Below are positions 1 through 6,376 of a stretch of 12,451 nucleotides of DNA, in pieces. Positions within the stretch are counted from its first letter, which is position 1. Each line of letters opens with the position of its first letter. A model generated the notes under the pieces. The model did no database searches and was not told where the DNA came from. It was given only the letters and a program-made list of their open reading frames with translations. Where the stretch lies: the NCBI GenBank assembly GCA_964579415.1, contig CAZOGW010000088.1, forward strand, positions 1 to 12,451, given 5' to 3'. Source of the stretch: CAZOGW01 sp964579415 (GTDB lineage: Bacteria > Actinomycetota > Acidimicrobiia > Spongiisociales > UBA5794). The translations under genes were made by a program, and so were the position numbers.

Positions 1-1
1 C

Positions 2-292
2 GCCCAGGAGGAGATCTTCGGCCCGGTGCTGTCGATCATGACCTTCCGCACGCCCGCCGAGGCGGTGGAGAAGGCCAACAACACCCCCTACGGGCTCTCC
101 GCCGGGGTGTGGACCACCAAAGGCTCCCGCATCTTGTGGATGGCGGACCGGATGCGCGCCGGCGTGGTGTGGGCCAACACCTTCAACAAGTTCGACCCGG
201 CGTCGCCGTTCGGCGGCTACAAGGAATCCGGCTTCGGGCGCGAGGGCGGCCGCCACGGCCTGCAGGCCTACCTGAAAGGCCCCTGGTCATGA
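2..292 (+). CDS. Aldehyde dehydrogenase, C-terminal 96 residues (5' end outside window)
   Basis: This is the 3' end of an NAD(P)-dependent aldehyde dehydrogenase, an enzyme that oxidises aldehydes to carboxylates. The frame is open from base 2. It begins with the family motif QEEIFGPVLS, which follows the catalytic-Cys region in ALDHs. It continues with the typical EAVEKANNTPYGLSAGVW segment and ends with FGGYKESGFGREGG followed by GLQAYL, the conserved C-terminal catalytic-domain and oligomerisation signature. The catalytic Cys and the NAD-binding half lie upstream of the window, so substrate class cannot be read. The stop codon overlaps the start of the next gene (ATGA at 289-292), so the two are almost certainly translationally coupled. 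The neighbour is a degenerate ALDH, so this copy is presumably the catalytic partner. An internal GTG at 26 is a Val codon inside the motif, not a start. Confidence 0.95.
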   Translation, partial: AQEEIFGPVLSIMTFRTPAEAVEKANNTPYGLSAGVWTTKGSRILWMADRMRAGVVWANTFNKFDPASPFGGYKESGFGREGGRHGLQAYLKGPWS

Positions 293-1125
293 GCCGCGTC
301 GACGTCCGCAAGACCCACAAGCTGTACATCGGCGGCAAGTTCCCCCGCTCGGAATCGGGGCGCGTCTACCCGGCGCTGGACGCTTCCGGGGAGGTGGTGG
401 CCCGGGTGGCGCAGGCGTCCCGCAAGGACCTGCGCGACGCGGTGCGGGCCGCCCGCGGCGCCCAGGCGGGATGGGCCGGCGCCACCGCCTACAACCGGGG
501 CCAGGTGCTCTACCGGATCGCCGAGATGATCGAGGACCGCCGCGACGTGTTCGCCGCCCAGGTTGCCCTCACCGGGGCCACCAGGCGCCAGGCGCAGGCC
601 GAGGTGGCCGAGGCCGTCGACGCCGTGGTCTGGTACGCCGGGTGGGCCGACAAGTACGCCCAGATCTTCGGCAACGTCAACCCGGTGGCGGGGCCGTTCT
701 TCAACATCTCCACACCCGAGCCCACCGGCGTCGTCGGCGTGGTGGCCCCGCCGGCGCCATCGCTGGCCGGGCTGATCGACGCCCTGCTGCCGGTGCTGGT
801 GCCGGGCAACGCCGCGGTGGTGCTGGCGTCGGAGCCGTACCCGCTGCCGGCGGTGACGCTCTCCGAGGCGCTGGCGACGTCGGACGTCCCCGGCGGGGTG
901 GTCAACATCCTCACCGGCTCGCCCGCCGAGCTGCTGCCGCCGCTGGCACGTCACATGGACGTCAACGCCATCGACGTCGGCGGGGCGCCCGCCGACCTGG
1001 CCGCCGAGGCCGCCGCCCTCGCCGCCGACAACGTCAAGCGGGTCGTCCACGGCGGCGGCCGTAGTCCCTACCGCATCGCCGCGCTCACCGAGATCAAGAC
1101 GGTGTGGCATCCGAAGGGGTTGTAG
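289..1125 (+). CDS. Catalytically dead short ALDH-like protein (pseudo-ALDH partner)
   Basis: This 278-residue member of the ALDH superfamily is much shorter than the usual ~480-500. Residues ~12-250 follow the ALDH N-terminal and NAD-binding region (LYIGGKF, then ALDASGEVVARV, then PTGVVGVVAPPAPSLAG). The residues needed for catalysis are gone. The oxyanion motif PWNFP is APPAPS at 153-158. The NAD-ribose Lys is Ala180 (VLASE). The general-base ELGGK is DVGGA at 229-233. The whole Cys-bearing catalytic domain is absent. The last ~20 residues (ALTEIKTVWHPKGL) nevertheless look like an ALDH C-terminal oligomerisation strand, so the catalytic domain appears excised rather than the protein simply truncated. 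The ATG at 289 overlaps the stop of the intact ALDH (ATGA). This arrangement resembles the ALDH16 family, in which a normal ALDH module is fused to a shorter non-catalytic one. A structural or regulatory subunit is inferred. Good codon use argues against random decay. Confidence 0.85.
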   Translation: MSRVDVRKTHKLYIGGKFPRSESGRVYPALDASGEVVARVAQASRKDLRDAVRAARGAQAGWAGATAYNRGQVLYRIAEMIEDRRDVFAAQVALTGATRRQAQAEVAEAVDAVVWYAGWADKYAQIFGNVNPVAGPFFNISTPEPTGVVGVVAPPAPSLAGLIDALLPVLVPGNAAVVLASEPYPLPAVTLSEALATSDVPGGVVNILTGSPAELLPPLARHMDVNAIDVGGAPADLAAEAAALAADNVKRVVHGGGRSPYRIAALTEIKTVWHPKGL

Positions 1126-1649
1126 TGGGGGGTAGCGGGGGACTGTCGCGCCGGTGGCGCGGAGGAGTATCCAGTATCCAGTATCCGGTATCCAGTAGCG
1201 GCTGGAGGCGGCGCGCCGGTTTGGCGGTCGGCGTGCTGGGGCTGGTCCTGGTGCTGATGGCTTGCACGGGGGAGTCGGGGGAGGCCGACGAGGTGCCGGA
1301 GCCGGAGCGGGTGGAGCGGGTGGAGACCTGCGACGACATGGTTGACATCGGCGCCCAACTGGTCCGGGCCTACATCCGGGTCATCGAGGAGCTGCGGCTC
1401 GACAGCCTCACCGGCGACGACCCGCCGCCCGAACTGCTCGAGCTGGAAGAGGTGGGCCGCGACATCGACGCCAAGGTGGCCTCGCTCGGCTGCGACCTGG
1501 AGGCCCTCAACGTCCGTATCAACGCCGAGGTCGAGGGTATCGAGCCCCAGTCCCCCGCTGCCCAACTACTCCTGCAACTGGTCCGTGAGGGCGTCGTCGG
1601 CGAGCCTGTCGAGGTGACGACGACTACCACCTCCACGACGATTCCCTGA
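1125..1649 (+). CDS. Small Thr-tailed lipoprotein, function unknown
   Basis: This is a predicted secreted lipoprotein of no recognised family. A hydrophobic run (GLAVGVLGLVLVLMAC) follows WRRR and ends in a lipobox LMAC, with the acylated Cys encoded near 1263. The mature part is acidic and helical, with heptad-like Leu/Glu spacing (ELRLDSLTGDDPPPELLELEEVG) and two further Cys. It ends in a VTTTTTSTTIP tail. The start is uncertain. GTG at 1125 has AAGGGG 5-6 bases upstream and overlaps the preceding TAG (TAGTG), which suggests coupling. It would, however, place ~46 residues before the Cys, part of them encoded by the TATCCAG repeat tract. TTG at 1221, behind GGAGG at 1204-1208, gives a 15-residue signal peptide but loses the WRRR basic stretch. 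The gene is bracketed by two near-identical repeat tracts. Confidence 0.6.
   Translation: MGGSGGLSRRWRGGVSSIQYPVSSSGWRRRAGLAVGVLGLVLVLMACTGESGEADEVPEPERVERVETCDDMVDIGAQLVRAYIRVIEELRLDSLTGDDPPPELLELEEVGRDIDAKVASLGCDLEALNVRINAEVEGIEPQSPAAQLLLQLVREGVVGEPVEVTTTTTSTTIP
1168..1195 (+). repeat. Heptanucleotide tandem repeat, 4 x TATCCAG (tract 1)
   Basis: There are four adjacent 7-bp units: TATCCAG, TATCCAG, TATCCGG, TATCCAG. One unit carries a single substitution. The tract begins 42 bases after the stop codon of the pseudo-ALDH gene. If the lipoprotein starts at GTG 1125, the tract lies inside its N-terminal coding part and encodes SSIQYPVSS. The unit has no internal dyad symmetry. The same array recurs at 1711-1738. 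Confidence 0.9.
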
Positions 1650-1710
1650 GGCCGGGCCGGCTTGGTGCCGCCGCACGCAATTACGGTGACGCTCCTGGTG
1701 GGCGGCGGCG

Positions 1711-1738
1711 TATCCAGTATCCAGCATCCAGTATCCAG
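1711..1738 (+). repeat. Heptanucleotide tandem repeat, 4 x TATCCAG (tract 2)
   Basis: Four adjacent 7-bp units, TATCCAG, TATCCAG, CATCCAG, TATCCAG, are in the same orientation and copy number as the tract at 1168-1195. They lie in the 175-bp gap between the convergent lipoprotein and pgl genes. Both tracts are preceded by GGCG/GGAG-rich sequence and are followed within a few bases by GGCTG. They are therefore short imperfect direct repeats flanking the lipoprotein gene. The rest of the gap (1650-1710 and 1739-1824) shows no convincing gene or strong terminator. Confidence 0.9.
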
Positions 1739-1824
1739 TGAAGGCTGCGTGCACCGCCATTCGTATCTGAGCAGGCTCGGCGATGGACTCCCCTATACGT
1801 GAGTGAACTTACGACACCGTGTAC

Positions 1825-2502
1825 TCAGCCGAGCAGGGCGGCGGCGGCCTCGTCGAGGATCCAGGTGACCTGCTCCGCCTGCCGGGCCACCAGGCCGGCG
1901 GGGTAGGGGTCGTCGTCGACGAGGATGCGGCGCAGTATCTCCGCCTTCCCCGAGCCGGTGACCAGGAACACGATGTGCCGAGCCGACTGCAGCAGCGGGA
2001 ATGTGGCGGTGAGGCGCCACACCTGCGGGTCGGGCAACCAGTTGGCGACGTAGGCGCGGCCACGGGCGGCGAGCGCCGAGGTGCCGGGGAACAGGGAGGC
2101 GGTGTGGCCGTCGTCGCCCATCCCCAGCAGCACCAGGTCGGGCCGGTCGCCGGTGGCGGCGAAGGTGGCCTCCAGGGTGACCGCATAGGCGGCGGCGGAC
2201 TCCTCGGGGTCCCCGATTGCGTACGAAGGAGCAACCAGCCGGGCAGCTCCCTCCCCCAGGGTGGCGCGGACCATGGCGGTGTTCGAGTCGTGGTGGTCGG
2301 CCGGCACCCAGCGCTCATCACCGAGCCACAGCGTCACCCGTTCCCAATCGACACCCAGGTCCGCCAGGGCGGTGTACGCCGTCTCCGGCGTCGACCCCCC
2401 GGAGAGGGCGACGTTGGTCTCCGGGCCGGCGGCGACGTGCTCGGCGATCAGTTCTGCTGCCGCCAGGGCCGCCTCGGTGTGGCTGTCGAAGATGGAGATC
2501 AT
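1825..2502 (-). CDS. pgl: 6-phosphogluconolactonase
   Basis: This enzyme hydrolyses 6-phosphogluconolactone to 6-phosphogluconate, the second step of the oxidative pentose phosphate pathway, in the cytosol. The protein is 225 residues, within the usual 220-270. Family motifs are in order: LSGGSTPETAY near 33-43, LWLGDERWVP at 58-67, and GMGDDGHTASLFPG at 127-140, which carries the catalytic-site His133. I chose ATG at 2502 because a -10-like TACCGT (2515-2510) ends 7 bases upstream, the leaderless spacing seen repeatedly in this window. A GTG at 2511 would overlap that hexamer and add only three residues. The gene stands alone, divergent from an alpha/beta hydrolase and convergent with the lipoprotein gene. 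No glucose-6-phosphate dehydrogenase or transaldolase gene is present in this window. Confidence 0.95.
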   Translation of the reverse strand: MISIFDSHTEAALAAAELIAEHVAAGPETNVALSGGSTPETAYTALADLGVDWERVTLWLGDERWVPADHHDSNTAMVRATLGEGAARLVAPSYAIGDPEESAAAYAVTLEATFAATGDRPDLVLLGMGDDGHTASLFPGTSALAARGRAYVANWLPDPQVWRLTATFPLLQSARHIVFLVTGSGKAEILRRILVDDDPYPAGLVARQAEQVTWILDEAAAALLG

Positions 2503-2509
2503 GAACGCC

Positions 2510-2515
2510 ACGGTA
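2510..2515 (-). promoter_or_regulatory. Putative leaderless -10 hexamer of pgl
   Basis: TACCGT on the minus strand is followed by 7 bases and then the ATG at 2502. This fits the actinobacterial TANNNT -10 and predicts a transcript starting at or next to the A of the start codon. The -35 is weak: CTGTCG with a 17-bp spacer. Confidence 0.45.
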
Positions 2516-2636
2516 ACCGGAGGTCGGGAGAGCGACAGCGCCGCCGTGCCTGCCGATTCGGCTGCAATGGCCGGCAGATGCCGGGCGATGTCGGCTTGGC
2601 TCGCATCTCCTGACGGGATTCGGCAGAGTGTTGAGC

Positions 2637-3320
2637 ATGGCGCGACGGCTCACACTCAAGGCTGGCGGTGACAGGGTCACGGCACGCCTGGTGGTGCCTC
2701 GACCCGCCGCCGCGGTCGGGATCGTGCTGGCCCACGGGGCCGGGGCGGGGCAGGACCACCGCTGGATGGTGGCGATGCGAGACGCCCTCACCGCCACCGG
2801 CCACGCGGTGATGACGTTCAACTATGCCTACACCGAGGCGGGCCGCTCCGCTCCCGACCGGGCGCCGCGCCTCGCCGCGGTCCACAAGGCAGCACTGCGG
2901 CGGATGGCCGGGTACACGGAGCGGATCGTCGCCGCCGGCAAGTCGATGGGGGGCCGCATCGGCAGTCACGTCGTCGCCGACCTGGCTGCGGACGATCCTC
3001 TCCGGTCGAGCATCGCCGGCCTGGTCTACTACGGCTATCCCCTGGTCCCTCTGGGCAAGGGCGAGCCCCGGGACACTTCCCACCTCCACCACGCCGGCGT
3101 GCCCCAGCTCTTCTTCGCCGGCACCCGTGACCGCCTCAGCCGGCCCGATCTCATCGCCCCCCTCGCCGCCACGCTTCCCGACGCCACGGTGGTGGTCCTC
3201 GACGGCGCCGACCACGGCTTCCACGTTCCCCGGAGCGCCGGACTCAGCGATGACGACGTGATCATGAAGGTGGCCGCCGACACCGCCAACTGGCTCGCCC
3301 ACCTGGTACTTGGTACTTAG
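2637..3320 (+). CDS. Alpha/beta hydrolase of the TEX30/KANSL3-like (COG3571-type) group
   Basis: This is a 227-residue cytosolic alpha/beta-hydrolase-fold protein of unknown substrate. The first strand and oxyanion segment are GIVLAHGAGAGQDHRWM (28-44). The nucleophile elbow is GKSMGG (101-106, Ser103), the likely acid is Asp165 in FAGTRDRL, and the catalytic His is His193 in GADHGFH. The LAHGAGAG plus GKSMGGR combination is typical of the small dienelactone-hydrolase-like proteins annotated as predicted hydrolases. The start is ATG 2637. Two codons upstream there is an alternative GTG (2628), but a weak -10-like CAGAGT (2624-2629) ends 7 bases before 2637. The last five residues (LVLGT) and the stop codon are encoded by the repeat/hairpin at 3300-3334, so the 3' end looks remodelled by that element. 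The gene is divergent from pgl and convergent with mutT1. Confidence 0.85.
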   Translation: MARRLTLKAGGDRVTARLVVPRPAAAVGIVLAHGAGAGQDHRWMVAMRDALTATGHAVMTFNYAYTEAGRSAPDRAPRLAAVHKAALRRMAGYTERIVAAGKSMGGRIGSHVVADLAADDPLRSSIAGLVYYGYPLVPLGKGEPRDTSHLHHAGVPQLFFAGTRDRLSRPDLIAPLAATLPDATVVVLDGADHGFHVPRSAGLSDDDVIMKVAADTANWLAHLVLGT

Positions 3321-3331
3321 TACTCAGTACC
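3305..3331. terminator. GTAC-rich heptad tract forming a bidirectional hairpin
   Basis: The segment is built of period-7 units (TACTTGG, TACTTAG, TACTCAG, then TACCTG) and is also a 27-bp imperfect palindrome. The outer arms GGTACT and AGTACC pair, and the inner arms GTACT and AGTAC pair across a one-base centre, with only one mismatch and one wobble. It includes the stop codon of the hydrolase gene and lies 7 bases before the end of the convergent mutT1 gene. The position between convergent genes suggests a shared terminator. There is no run of T on either side, so this remains an inference. Confidence 0.5.
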
Positions 3332-3338
3332 TGCCTTC

Positions 3339-4220
3339 TCAGGTCGGCGGCGGGATGTAGCGGCCCTCCCTGACCCGACCCTTGTTGAGGTCCAGCACCC
3401 AGGTGGAGGCCTTGCGCCAGTCGAGAGGGCCGTCGAGATCGACGCCCTCGGCGTGGAGCATCCCGATGAGGTTGGCGATGATGTCGCCGTGTGTGCACAG
3501 CGCCAGTGGCTTGCCCCGGTTCTGGTCCAGGAAGGCGATCAGGCTCTCCGGCCCCGACCCTTCCTGCAGCGAGGGCTCGTTGTGGATCACCAGGTCGAGG
3601 TGGGCGGCCAGCGCCCGCACCGTCTGATGGCAGCGCAGGTAGGTCGAGGAATGGATCTCCCTGACCGGGTGCTGGAGGAGCATCTCCGTGATCTGACGCG
3701 CCTGGCGGGCTCCCCGCACCGAGAGGGGTCGCCGGGGGTCGTCTCCGATCCAGCGGCCGCGGGCGCCGGCGTTGGCGTGGCGCACCAGGTAGGCGGTGGA
3801 TGACTCCGGCTTGGCGAGGAGCCCGATGCCGGCGGAGATGACGTTGGCGTCACGCGAGTAGGAGGCCAGGCCCATCGCCTTCTTCGGCGACACCCAGATC
3901 CCCTCGTCCGCCTCGCTGTTGCTGCGGAACTCGCCGTTCTCGGCCTCTAGAAGCCAGTAGCGCACCATCTTGCGCCCCCGGCCGACGTGGTAGCCGATCG
4001 ACCCGATCTCGGGGCCGAGCGTGCCGGTGATACCGGTCTCCTCCTCCACCTCGCGGATGGCGGCGGCCCGGTAGCTCTCGTAGGCGTCGAGGTGGCCCTT
4101 GGGCAGTGACCAGTCGTCGTAGGCCCTGCGGTGGATGAGGAGCACCTCGGTGTCGCCCTTCTTCGACTGGCGGTGTACGACCGCGCCGGCGGCGCGGGCG
4201 ACGGGGGAGCCGACGGGCAT
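3339..4220 (-). CDS. mutT1: MutT1-type NUDIX hydrolase / histidine phosphatase fusion
   Basis: This two-domain protein of 293 residues has the architecture of mycobacterial MutT1, which sanitises 8-oxo-(d)GTP and can act on other nucleotides such as diadenosine polyphosphates. Residues ~8-135 are a NUDIX domain with a complete box (G42 to I64: G-x5-E48-x7-R56-E-V-E-E-E-T-G-I) following WSLPKGH. Residues ~140-290 are a SixA-like histidine phosphatase domain. It has LVRHANA (Arg147, catalytic His148), SSTYLRCHQT (Arg196) and CTHGD (His244). The ATG overlaps the ppk1 stop by one base (TGATG), so it is the second gene of a ppk1-mutT1 operon. ppk1 and mutT1 are also neighbours in mycobacteria. The frame stays open upstream inside ppk1, but that part is the opposite-phase shadow of ppk1. 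Exact substrate cannot be read from sequence. Confidence 0.9.
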   Translation of the reverse strand: MPVGSPVARAAGAVVHRQSKKGDTEVLLIHRRAYDDWSLPKGHLDAYESYRAAAIREVEEETGITGTLGPEIGSIGYHVGRGRKMVRYWLLEAENGEFRSNSEADEGIWVSPKKAMGLASYSRDANVISAGIGLLAKPESSTAYLVRHANAGARGRWIGDDPRRPLSVRGARQARQITEMLLQHPVREIHSSTYLRCHQTVRALAAHLDLVIHNEPSLQEGSGPESLIAFLDQNRGKPLALCTHGDIIANLIGMLHAEGVDLDGPLDWRKASTWVLDLNKGRVREGRYIPPPT

Positions 4221-6301
4221 CAGGCAGTGGTCTCCTCGCCGGTCTGCCTCTCCATGGCCAACTCCTGCAGCCGGGCCTGGGCATCGATCCCGATGGTGAC
4301 CGGGACCTTGCTCCACACGTCGTCGTCGAGACGCCAGGCGAGGACGTCGTCGTCCAGGCAGACGTCGAGGATCTGCTCCAGGCGTGACTTGAGCCGCGGG
4401 TCGGTCACCGGGAACAGGATCTCCACCCGGCTGTCCAGGTTCCGCGTCAGCAGGTCGGCGGAACCCATGTAATACACCGCCGCATCGATGGGGTGGCCGA
4501 ACCGGTAGATGCGGGAGTGCTCCAGGAAGCGACCCACTAGGGAGCGGACCTTGATGGTGGGGGAGAGCCCGGGGACACCGGCGCGCAGCGAGCAGGTGCC
4601 GCGGATGACTAGGTCGATGTCGCACCCCTTCTGGGAGGCGGCGTAGAGCTCGTCGACCATCTGGGCGTCGACGAGGTGGTTGATCTTGAACAGGATGCGA
4701 CCGTCGGCGCCTTTGCTCCCTTCCTCGCGGATGCGCTCGATGAGCCGTTCCCGGAGCATCTCGGGGGCGATGAGCAGCCGCCGTGCCGTGTCGGGGATGC
4801 CGTAGCCGGTGAGGGCGTTGAACAGCTCGGACAGGTCCTTGCCGATGGCCTCGTCGTCGGTGAACAGCCCGATGTCCTCGTAGAGGCCTGCCGTCTTCGG
4901 GTTGTAGTTTCCGGTGCCGAGGTGGGCATAGCGGCGGAGACCTCCGGCCTCGCGGCGGATCACCAGCGCCGCCTTGCAGTGCGTCTTGAGGCCGACCACG
5001 CCGTAGACGACGTGGACGCCGGCGCTCTCCAGCATCTTGGCCCAGCGCATGTTGGCCGCCTCGTCGAAGCGGGCCTTCAGCTCCACCAGCACCACCACCT
5101 GCTTGCCGGCTTCGGCCGCGGTGATGAGGGACTGGACGATCGCCTCCTCGCCGCCGATGGCCGGATCGGCGGGCGCCCAGGTGCGGTACAGCGTCTGCTT
5201 GATGGCGAGGACGTCGGGGTCGTTGGCCGCCTGGGCGAGGAAGGTGCCCGTCGAGGTGGCGAAGGACTCGTAGGGATGGTGTACCAGGATGTCGCCGGAG
5301 CGGATGGCGGCGAAGAAGTCGACATCGCCGTCGGGGGAGAACGAGAGCCGGGGACTGGTGGTGGGAGACCACGGCGCCTCCTTGAGCTCGGGCCGGTCCA
5401 GGCTGTAGATCTCCCACAGGGAGCTCAGGTCGAGCATCCCGGAGCGCCGGTAGACCTCACGGTCGCTGAGCTCCAGCTCCCGCATCAGCAGCTCGAGGGC
5501 CTGCGGGCGGGCCCTGGGTGCCACCTCGAGGCGCACCGCACCGGCCTGGCGCTGGCGGAAGCGCAATACCGATTCCATGGCGGCGAGCAGGTCGTGAGCC
5601 TCGTCTTCCTCGACGGAGAGGTCGGCGCTGCGGGTGACGCGGAAAGCGAAGCTGTCGACGACGGGGTGGTCCGGGAAGAGGCGGTCGACGTGGGCGGCGA
5701 TGAGCTGCTCGAGGGGCAGGAGCCGCCCGTTGCCGACGTCGAGGAAGCGGTCGAACAGCGGCGGGATCTTGAGGCGGGCGAACATCAGCTCGTCCTCGTC
5801 GAGGTCGCGCACCACCACTGCCAGGTTGAGCGAAAGGTTGGATATGTAGGGGAACGGGTGCGCCGGGTCCACCGCCAGCGGCGTCAGTACCGGGAAGATC
5901 TCCTCCTGGAAGCGGGCACTGGCGGCATCCCTCTCCTCGATGGTGAGGTCGGCGTGGTCCACGATGACGATGCCCTCCTTGGCCAGCAAGGGGACCAGAT
6001 CATCGGTGTAGATGGCGTCCATCCGGGAGCACAGCGCCCCCGTCTGCACCTGGATCGCCTCGAGTTGCTGGCGCGGCGTCATCCCATCGGGGGTGCGCAC
6101 CGCCATCTTGCCCGCCTCCTGGTTGAGGTGACCGGCGACCCGCACCTGGAAGAACTCGTCGAGGTTCTGGCTGACGATGGCGACGAACTTGAGTCGCTCC
6201 AGCAGCGGCAGGTCGTCCCGTCCCGCCAGGGCGAGGACGCGCTCCTGAAACGAGAGCAGAGACAGGTCGCGGTTGATGTAGTGCTCGGGTGGACGGTCCA
6301 T
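4220..6301 (-). CDS. ppk1: Polyphosphate kinase 1
   Basis: This enzyme reversibly transfers the ATP gamma-phosphate to inorganic polyphosphate, typically at the cytosolic face of the membrane. The 693-residue protein has the full PPK1 length and order. The N-terminal domain starts HYINRDLSLLSFQERVLALA. The middle domain carries DILVHHPYESF. The catalytic core has VVVLVELKARFDEAANMRWA and HLGTGNYNP, whose His460 aligns with the autophosphorylated histidine (His435 in E. coli). The C-terminal part has RVEILFPV. The start ATG at 6301 is followed immediately by the conserved N-terminal motif, so no earlier start is needed. A -10-like TACGAT lies 9 bases upstream. It is transcribed with mutT1 downstream (stop and start share a base) and divergently from a small lipoprotein gene. 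No phosphate-regulon box is obvious in the 75-bp divergent spacer. Confidence 0.97.
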   Translation of the reverse strand: MDRPPEHYINRDLSLLSFQERVLALAGRDDLPLLERLKFVAIVSQNLDEFFQVRVAGHLNQEAGKMAVRTPDGMTPRQQLEAIQVQTGALCSRMDAIYTDDLVPLLAKEGIVIVDHADLTIEERDAASARFQEEIFPVLTPLAVDPAHPFPYISNLSLNLAVVVRDLDEDELMFARLKIPPLFDRFLDVGNGRLLPLEQLIAAHVDRLFPDHPVVDSFAFRVTRSADLSVEEDEAHDLLAAMESVLRFRQRQAGAVRLEVAPRARPQALELLMRELELSDREVYRRSGMLDLSSLWEIYSLDRPELKEAPWSPTTSPRLSFSPDGDVDFFAAIRSGDILVHHPYESFATSTGTFLAQAANDPDVLAIKQTLYRTWAPADPAIGGEEAIVQSLITAAEAGKQVVVLVELKARFDEAANMRWAKMLESAGVHVVYGVVGLKTHCKAALVIRREAGGLRRYAHLGTGNYNPKTAGLYEDIGLFTDDEAIGKDLSELFNALTGYGIPDTARRLLIAPEMLRERLIERIREEGSKGADGRILFKINHLVDAQMVDELYAASQKGCDIDLVIRGTCSLRAGVPGLSPTIKVRSLVGRFLEHSRIYRFGHPIDAAVYYMGSADLLTRNLDSRVEILFPVTDPRLKSRLEQILDVCLDDDVLAWRLDDDVWSKVPVTIGIDAQARLQELAMERQTGEETTA

Positions 6302-6310
6302 GCGCGCGCC

Positions 6311-6316
6311 ATCGTA
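6311..6316 (-). promoter_or_regulatory. Putative -10 hexamer of ppk1-mutT1
   Basis: TACGAT on the minus strand lies 9 bases before the ppk1 ATG. Transcription would start within a few bases of the start codon, and I see no Shine-Dalgarno sequence. No clear -35 hexamer is visible. Confidence 0.4.
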
Positions 6317-6340
6317 GGGGTCTCAGGGTGACGGCGTGGA

Positions 6341-6346
6341 TACGAT
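6341..6346 (+). promoter_or_regulatory. Putative -10 hexamer of the lipoprotein gene at 6377
   Basis: TACGAT on the plus strand, back to back with an identical hexamer for ppk1 on the other strand 25 bases away. A start site near 6353 would leave a ~24-base leader containing GGAGG at 6368-6372. This supports the TTG start at 6377 over the GTG at 6350. Confidence 0.4.
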
Positions 6347-6376
6347 GCGGTGACATCCAGGCGCACGGAGGAACCC

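Noticed and set aside
1667..1709. GCCGCCGC / GCGGCGGC inverted repeat downstream of the first lipoprotein gene
   Set aside because: The 27-base loop is long and GCC/GGC runs are common here, so it is not a convincing terminator.
2552..2562. GCCGA-T-TCGGC palindrome between pgl and the hydrolase gene
   Set aside because: Arms of only 5 bp of C/G-rich sequence are expected by chance at this base composition, and it does not align with either promoter hexamer.
4221..5417. N-terminal extension of the mutT1 frame across the 3' half of ppk1
   Set aside because: The Arg/Pro-rich extension has no domain signature. The NUDIX protein starts naturally at the ATG 4220 that overlaps the ppk1 stop.
4676..6331. 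Long open frame (~550 codons) on the plus strand opposite ppk1
   Set aside because: It is antisense to the unambiguous ppk1 gene, its Val/Glu/Gly-rich product has no family motif, and such frames are a by-product of high-GC third positions.
6350..6376. GTG at 6350 as start of the second lipoprotein
   Set aside because: It lies 3 bases after the likely -10 and adds nine residues before a complete signal peptide. TTG 6377 has a good GGAGG.
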